From Paramacrobiotus metropolitanus (Eukaryota > Tardigrada > Eutardigrada > Parachela > Macrobiotidae): 64,000 bases of DNA. Of this stretch, positions 9,713 through 18,700 are shown piece after piece (the first letter of the stretch is position 1; each line of letters begins with the position of its first letter). The DNA is taken from NCBI RefSeq assembly GCF_019649055.1, contig NW_026570230.1:558001-622000 (forward strand), given 5' to 3'. Both the position numbers and the translations under genes were made by a program. A model generated the notes under the pieces. That model saw nothing but the letters and a program-made list of their open reading frames with translations. It ran no database searches and was not told the origin of the DNA.

Positions 9713-12700
9713 GTAAGCCGACTGTTTGTTATAAAATGTAAACCTTATCCTTGAAATTATAGCTGCCTTAGAAGTACAATATTCTTACTCGTATAATAAT
9801 TCCGTCGGGTGCGGCAACGCTGAATGAGGATGGCAGAGCAGCTGCGCAACTGAGATCCGTCTGAGGGAAAATCATGCGCCTGCCGTGGTTTATAGATGTT
9901 TGTTTACTATTCTGGTTAAGAACCCATTGTTTTCAGACCGGATTTTTTTCAAGGTGGATGACATTTATTAACACGATACATGCCCTAACAGTTTGGTGGC
10001 TTTAAGGAACTAATATTCTTACTCTGACAGGACGATACGAGTTTGCCGCTGTCGGCTTCGAGACATTCGGTAGTTTTGGTACATCTGCCAAGCGATTGGT
10101 TAATGAGATTGGGAAGAGAATTTCGCTACAAACTGGCGAAATTCGTAGCCTCGAGTATTTAAAACAGAATATTTCTTTGGCAATTCAACGGGTAACGCTG
10201 CTTCTATAATTGGTACTGTTGAAAACGTTGTTTCTTTTAATCGTAAATAGACCTTGATATTGTTATCGTGCCATGGAAATAAAGTACAATACCCAGGAAC
10301 TAATAGAAATTCATGGTCTGACCTTCACTTTAAGCTTCTAAAGTTGTTACATTTCAGCGATTATCTATGGTAGTGATAACGGTGATTTATATACATTTTT
10401 TCGTTAGATGTCGAATTTGATGCACTGATGTTGACTGCCCGTATCTCCTATTTAACGCCTTCGCTTGTGAGCGACATATTATCGCATCTGGACCTACACT
10501 CACGGATGAAAGCCAAACGGTACGCTGCATCTTTGCACTTGCCTATTTCTCTTGCAAGACAGTGATCTGTTTATGTTGGGGTACGGCTTTTTCAAGGCCA
10601 TATTCGGTTTTCCGAAATTATTCCGCGCATCCGAAATGCGGTTTTAATGCGGTTTTCCGAAATCGTATTAATCATTCCGCGCAATTTGCGAGTTTAGTAG
10701 AATAAATGGCAGACTCTAGATATTAAGCCGACAAGTGTTAGCATGGTAATTCTTATAACAGTAGCCGGTTCGACTACTTTCTAGTGGTTCGTTAATCCAC
10801 CGTACCATATCTGTCGGCCGTTAGTGGGGGAAAGGCGGTCGGCAGCGATGCTGACGAAAACTGACTACCGTTTCACACAGGTGACAACGGTGGGAGCACT
10901 ATCATCCCATGGCAGTTAAGGGATTTGGCCCGGTACACAGCACCGATTTCGTGTACATACGCGGGAATACTCGCTTTCGCGCACTTCCGAACACTTTTTT
11001 GGGTTGCTTTTTAACATTGTGTAGCCAAATGATTTGTATACATAGGCGTGAAATCCATTTTTGCGCGCAACATCCGGTTCGGGAGTTATGGCTGTTAGAA
11101 AATTCCAAAAGTTTTAAATGCATTCAGGTGTACCAAAAGTCTTATTATGGACCGATCCCATTCAAATTTTGTACGTAAATGCACATAACCATAAAGATCG
11201 TTCTTACACTGATCCAGACTTTCCCGATTTTGTTCGAATTTTAAAATGAATTTTAAAATTTTTGAAATTTATTTTAAAATTTTAAAAACATGATAGAACC
11301 ATGGATCGGTGTAAAAATGCTCTTTATGGTTATGCGCATTTACGTGCAAAATTTGAAAGGGATCGGTCCATAATGAGACTTTTGGTACACCTGAATGCAT
11401 TTAAACTTTATGGAATTTTCTAACAGCCATAACTTCCGACCTGGATGTTGCGCGCAAAAACGGATTTCACGCCTATGTATACAAATTTTTCGGCTACAAA
11501 ATATCATAAAGCAATGCAAAAAAATGTTTGGGAGTGCGCGACAGCGAAAGTTCCCGCGGATGCACACGAATTTGGTGCTGTGTACCGGGCCAAATCCCTT
11601 AAGCAACACAACGCTAGGCCATCGCAAGAGTTTACTCGACAACACAGTATTAGCAAGTACACAAGCAAGATTCAGCTAGCAAAGCAAGATTGAGGGGCAA
11701 GTAGTGCATAAGTTTGCTGCATGCACGGGGCAAGAAGCACGGAACTAATTTTAAAATGTTTCTGACCGTGAGATGCGGTCGGTAAAATGTAGGATTTTAA
11801 GAATTCTGATCTTCGTAATACAACAACCAATTAACAGTAAAGAAAGCTAGTAACACTCTTACTAATCAAGAGTTAAGATACAATCGTAGTGCATATGAAG
11901 CCGCGTATACTCGGCTTCATATGCAATACGATACGATTAAAATTTTAATCCCTCGCAACAATACGAGGCGATGATAAGGGCTTGTTTCAGCACTCCTTAT
12001 GTATGTACTTGCTGTTGTCACCCGGCTGGAGTAGGATGTTGCGGCTATACAGAGGGTTATTCAGCCAAGTGTGGACACTTCGAAAAAAAATTCCTTAGAA
12101 ATTTCATTTTGAAAGAAATGATGCCATAAGCATCTCAATATGACGACTAACTAATCTGAATGCTTTTTGCAAATTTTGGTGAAAATCCAGCGAAAAATGC
12201 TCGCGATATTGTCTGTTAACCAAAAGTCGCCGACTACTAACCCTTGACCAGTCAAAATTTGGCTTTCGGTCACCTGGCCTTAAAAGGATCGTCAATTTTT
12301 CCAATCTGCATGGTTTTAATTGCGAAAAACGACGATCCGAATATTTTTTATAGCAAGAACGATTTCATATTCTTGCGCGTTCTTGCGGTAGGACGGTTGG
12401 AAAAAGCGCGAAAACAGGAAGAGACCCGCAGGAGCCATGCCCATTGCGCGAACTCTTATGCACGCAGCTATAGCTATCCTTTCCGTCCCTCCATAAACTA
12501 AAGTTGTAAAACAAGTCTTTCTCTACCGTTTACAATGTTCATTGGTCGAGAAAGACGCTCCACGGATCAAGCCTAGCAGGGAAGAAGAAGTCATCCAGAA
12601 CCCGAGACGTGCTCCCGGGAGCACTGCTGAGTAAACAAGGATGCAGCTTCCCAGTCCTCTAATACTAGTAATTCCTTCAGAAAAAGGATTGTTCGAAACC

Positions 12701-15700
12701 CCCGACAGGTTTTCAACGGGTTATGGCGAAAATCCAAATTTTAGATGAATTTTGAATAAAGGGAATCCCTTTCCTATAGCTGAACTGGTCAACTGTTGCC
12801 AACATGGGGGGGACAAATTTAATTTTTTCCTGAGCTACAGGATGAGAAAATCGTGACTCGATTGAATTTAAAGTATGACTGGATGTTGTGGCTACCTGAT
12901 AAAATTTTTAAAAAAGTAAAATAAGCGTGCGACGGCTAAGGAGAAACTTCCCAAAAAGTGTCCACACTTGGCTGAATAACCCTCTGTACATATGGTTTAA
13001 TCAGACCGGTACCTAAGCGCCATGTCTAGCCGCAACGTAAACACCAGCCGGGTGATGGCGCAAGTACAGGGATTGCTAAAATAAGCTCTTGTCATCGACT
13101 CTATAAACATTTTATACTGCCAAGCCAGTTATGAGAAAAGAAAAAAGTGAAGAGGCAAACTGATAACAGTCATACTGTCATAACACTGCACCTAGGAAAT
13201 GCGATACATGTATACAGATACTTTCACTGGCGAAACACTTCCCGTAGAAGTAATGTGCAAGTGATACATTACCAGTGCACACGATATACAGTACTTAACA
13301 AAATATTATGATCCTCTAAATTGGTTTTCGGCCACGCCCACTGGACCATTGCCGATGAAACTATTTTTTTAAATATTGCTATTACATATACTGCCTACCG
13401 ACAAAACCTGAAATTTTCTTAAGGGAAAGCCAGTGACTGGTCCTGGTCAGACTGTTTATGAGATTTAAGGACAAGGGACACGCAATCCGTCTAAACCACC
13501 TGATCTATGTAGCGGCTCCGTCGAAGACAAATCACCCGACGGCTGGTGCGAGTGGTACTTGCATACTATTACTTAAGTAATAGAAAATAATTATGGCAGT
13601 CAACGGGCGCCAGGGTGCAAAAAGTGGCAGTTCCACCTGCCACCGGCATTGGCATGTGAAATTTCGCGGCTAGCAGCCGGTAAACCATGACAACCTTGCA
13701 GAGAAATACTGAAACAACTGAAAATGATTGTGCCATCAACAAAATCAATATAAAACGAACAAAATCTTCATAAAACTGATTTTTTTGTACTCTCCTCTAT
13801 TACCGGGACCGCGCACGCCAATGCAATGAGTGAGTCCTGCAATGCCGAAAAGCAGGATATCACTGATTACAGCACAAAACGTACTTAACGTAGCGCATGA
13901 AATGTGACTGCAGTTCGGGTCACACATCCAGTGATTCCAGCTACTCCAAGTTTCCAACGTCCGGTAGTGGACCGTGCTCAATAAAAATAACTTTAAACAG
14001 ATCTTGACCACAAGATAAAAAGCCTATCCCATTACTGATGATAACCGCTGCCACCATTTACACCCAGCCTAGTCATTGGCTGGTAAATTGTGAGTCACTG
14101 TTTCAGATTTTGACCTTATATCTGTTTGTAAGCACCTTATATCTGTACGCCTGCCGAAGCGTAGTTGATATTCTTCCTTTGCTTACCGTGTTTCTTGATA
14201 GGGTGTGTGGCTTATGGCAGCTGCTGCTGAGCAGCTCTCGAATGATAGAGCACGTCAGCATTTCTCTCGAAAGCTGTTGGCAACTCAAGGCGGACAGCGA
14301 TAATTGTTTTAAGGTGGCTTCTCTACTAAGCAGCTCAATTAGCTCAGCGACAATAAGTCTCACGCTGTTGAATGTATTCCCGCCGCAGTATGGGTTTTTC
14401 TTGGGTTCGATGTTACGTGCCTTGGAAATTGAGTTGCCGTTTCTCATGTTCAAAAACCACACCAACGTCAAACCAGAAAGAGTTCGCCAACAAAAGCAGG
14501 CACGTTTAAAGCATGGGATAGCGGTCCATTTAACTGCTTACAAACACTACTGCAACTTCGTCTTGCTGCACAACTGGAAAGTTACCGCCCTCTTCGGAGA
14601 ACAAATGTACGACATTTTTGAGAAGGAGTCCACCTGCTACGAGTCACATGAGCCCGGCGCGACTTCTCGCCTTTTGCCAGCGCACGAGCGGGAGTGGATG
14701 GTGCGTCTCACATGCGAGCCGCATGAACTGGCCATTGACAAACTACAAATAACCATTCCGAAGGTCATTCTGCCATGCAGAGACGGAAAAATGCACATGA
14801 CCAGTCGCTTCATGTGTGCCTTGAACAACAACTTTCCGCCGGTAACGCAGGACATGGTGGCGAAGGTCTCAATTGTCCGTGCGCGCTGGCTGCGTACCCT
14901 CACCTATCCCCAGGACTGGCAGAGCATTCGCAACTACCTTCTTATGTAAGTGGTGACAGATTTTGCTTTCTTCGAGCTATTTTGTAATGTATTTGTCAAT
15001 GCTTGTATACGAATTTTCTTTGAGCCCTTTGCTTTCAGAGTTGGCAACCGATATTGAGCTACCGTAGTCAATCATCTCGATATCAATAGATTCATATATC
15101 CTTACGTCCTTATTTTTTGGAAATTATCTTCTAAATCAAGATTGATTTTTTCAATAAGCTGATGATTTTATAAAATAGAGCATCGCACAAACGTTCCTAC
15201 CTTTATATTTAAAAAAATCTTAAGTTTTGGAGAAGGTCTAAAAAATTTTTAGAAGCTGTAGTACTTAAAGGTTGTTAGTACTTAAAGGTTGTTAGTTTTG
15301 GAAATTATCTCCCAATTTGAGATTCCGTTTGTGAAGCTTTTGATAGTTTTATAAAATCCAGCATCTCCCAAAGCTTCCTACCTCCTGCTTGGAAAAAATT
15401 TTGGTTCCCGGAACGTTTTCAAAAAACCCTTCTAAACTTCCAGTACTTAGCGTTTAAAGTTCATAGAAATTTCCAGTAAATTCTGGAAACGTCTCGAATG
15501 AGCAAATACAGGTTTCGCAACTTAGCAACCTAAACAATGGTTATTCAAAATTGTCAGTTACATCAAACCTTTAAATTTACTTTTTTAAATTCTTGAAACC
15601 TTTAAGATGTTTTTAAATGCTTTTGAATACCTCAAAATAACTGTAAATTTATCCAAAGTCGGCTCCAGAGCTTTTACATTTCCAGAATTTCTAAATATTT

Positions 15701-18700
15701 CGACTCGGCCCATAGCCGTTACCTCTAATTTTCTCAGCCTCCAGAGTTTCAAAATTTTAAAAATATCTAGAAATCTGAGTATCTCAATATCGCACGGCTT
15801 AAATTGTCTAATTGATATGTAATTTCTAAATATCTAAAAGCCGGCCCGCGGCCCGTTTGCCGCATTCACTCGCGTAGCGGCTATGTACCTCGTAATTCTG
15901 GTGGTAGCTTGGGCATTCACTAACCTACGTTGCTCTGTAATACAGAGTACTGGCGGTAGCTTGGGTATTCATTAAGCTCGAAATCTAATTAACTACATCC
16001 GTAACAACCATGACGGCATAGGCTAATGTTCCTATGTCTGACCAAACGGGAAGGCCGATTTTGACGCGGTCAAGTGCGCCAGAATCGTCGCAACCACGCG
16101 GGTAATCTTGCACTATTGCCAACCGGGTGCGCCTCAAGGGGGAAAACGGAGCCTCAAAAAACAAACTGTTGCCATGGGCCTGCACGTCTCGGCTTCGGAC
16201 TTCGCTCCAAACAGTGTAGTACAGTAGTTAATGCAAATTGTTAAGAACAATTCTCAGTGACGTAAAGCACATTACCGGTTACGGCACGAACAGAAACGAA
16301 AATGAATCGCCGAAATACGAAACCGATTCGGAAACCTCACGCCGCCGAATTAGCTACGGATGCAGTCCTCCGTAAACTGGTTAACTACATCCGTAACAAC
16401 CATGACGGCATAGGCTAATGTTCCTATGTCTGACCAAACGGGAAGGCCGATTTTGACGCGGTCAAGTGCGCCAGAATCGTCGCAACCACGCGGGTAATCT
16501 TGCACTATTGCCAACCGGGTGCGCCTCAAGGGGGAAAACGGAGCCTCAAAAAACAAAATGTTGCCATGGGCCTGCACGTCTCGGCTTCGGACTTCGCTCC
16601 AAACAGTGTAGTACAGTAATAATGCAAATTGTTAAGAACAATTCTCAGTGACGTAAAGCACATTACCGGCTACGGCACGAACAGAAACGAAAATGAATCG
16701 CCGAAATACGAAACCGATTCGGAAACCTCACGCCGCCGAATTAGCTACGGATGTAGTCCTCCGTGAACTGGTTATTATCTACATCCGTAACCACGTATAC
16801 ACGATTGATAATGTAGCCAATGTTTGGGTGAACGGCTGAACCGATTTCGACGCGGCCAAGTGCGTTAAATTTGTCTCAACGGCGCGAATGTTCTTACGCT
16901 ATTGCGCCATCGATACGCCCAAAAACGGAAGGAGTAGCCCCAAAAAACAAATTGTTGCCATGGGCCCCCATAGACATACATGGTAAATACATTGTCTGTT
17001 TGCGGACCGTTCGGAAAAACCGAGACAGACCGCGGCCTTCGGCATCGGCACGTTACAAAGTATTGAAAATTTAGGAAACACAAGCAAAAATTAATCACAG
17101 TCAATCCCACCAGCGTGATCGGTATACTTCGTATTCTTTCATATACGATATTTCTTAGATATCTTAGGTTTCAAAAGTTTCTTAGGTTTTCTTAGGTTTC
17201 TTAGGTTTCCTAGGTTTTTTTAGGTATTGTCAGGTTTCTTAGGTATTCTTAGGTATTCTTAGGTTTCTCAGGTTTCTTAAGTTTCTTAGGTTTCTTAGAT
17301 TTCTTGGATTTCTTTGTTTTCTTAGGTTTCTTCGGCTTCCTTATGGTTTCTGAAGTTTTCTTAGATTTGTTCTTTCTTAGTTTTCGTAGTTTTCTTGGCG
17401 GCTGGGACCAATGCAATCAACCTTTGCGAAGTGTGCATTGCGTAACAAACGTGCGCCGCAAAAGTTTGTGCACGGATGTAGATCCCGTAAACTGGTTATA
17501 TGAATACTAATCATCTGTGCCAGGATTTCGGCCTCTCTCCTTTGGCGCCGGTGATCTCAGCTTCTACTCATCCAGTTTTTCTGCTTTAAAATGCTTTAGA
17601 AACCTCCCGATAATGCGGGTGTTCTAAGACCAGTCGTCGTTGGCAATTTACAGAACCTCAAGTCCAGTGGTCACTCAAAAGCTTGTTACCATGGATGCCA
17701 TTGGGCTAACATGGGCGGGTTCACGCTCGGGTGCTTACTAATTTGCAAATTTCCAGAGAAACAGCCTGTGTTCTAACCATGTTGTAACATATTGCATTAT
17801 TCTGATAAAAAAATCTGAGATATAGATATGGCTGAAAATCTTACAATCTTCCATGCAGCCTGCGAGGTCACCTGGGGAAACCGTAAATTTTTTCCCACCA
17901 GTTTTTCTGCGCTGAAATATCGGCTGAACGGTTTTTTATGGGCATCGTGTAAATGATCCCACTCCATCCATTTTATTACCGTTTAAATATTATCTGTCGT
18001 ACCAATAAATACAGGTTTTCAGTTCGTTAGAATCGGCAATATAAAATTGCATTAAAAACGGGAAAAAGAACCGTGAAAAAGGCAAACAAAAAGAAAAATT
18101 ACGGAGGCTTTCAGGTTTTATAAACTGGTCGAATTTAACCGGAAAGCTTGAAAACTGTCCGCATTTCCACATGTTTAAAATATTTTCGTAGCTGGCCTCC
18201 CTGGGGTTTTATATTTGAAATATTTCTCAAAATCTTTTTTATTTCTGTACAAAGTATATTTTGTATTTCTTTCATTTTTCCATACCTCGAACACAACTGG
18301 TCGCGCGCTAGCGCGACCGATACTTGTACTTATATATCTCTATACTAGTAGGAATAAATAAAAAATGAATAATTCAATGTAAAAAAAATAACTGTTTTCA
18401 ACTACTTCTACAGATATGAGGAAATCATAGAATTATTATGTTACTGGTATTATGATGTCTCTGGACTGCCAGGACAACCCTAGACAGGGCTCATGAGTAT
18501 GTATATGAAAATTTCCAATTTTCTTCTCGAAATGGACCGGCTTTCGACTTAGCTCTAAAGAACGAATCCTTCGCACCACAACAGTATGAGTAAACAACTA
18601 ATTAACTACTCGTATCATTTAAAATTTCAGATTATTTGTCCTGTTACAAAATAGTAGCTATGTAATTTGAATACAAATCATCTACATACCTGCTGATTTT

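Noticed and set aside
10909-11645. Twin 89- and 101-codon frames with the same sequence on opposite strands
   Set aside because: They are the two arms of the fold-back element; no coding signature is seen.
14038-14201. The first 54 codons of the open frame ending at 14949
   Set aside because: They precede a good splice acceptor whose phase fits exon 2, and their composition is unlike the downstream part, so they are intron.
14947-14949. This stop as the true end of the F-box protein
   Set aside because: It is formed by the GTAAGT donor, and exon 4 continues in exact phase with protein-like sequence. It is kept only as a possible retained-intron isoform.
2455-17330. TTAGG within the array as a telomere signal
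   Set aside because: The unit is 9 bp (TTTCTTAGG), imperfect, internal, found in both orientations and embedded in X repeats. It is not a run of the 5-bp arthropod telomere repeat.
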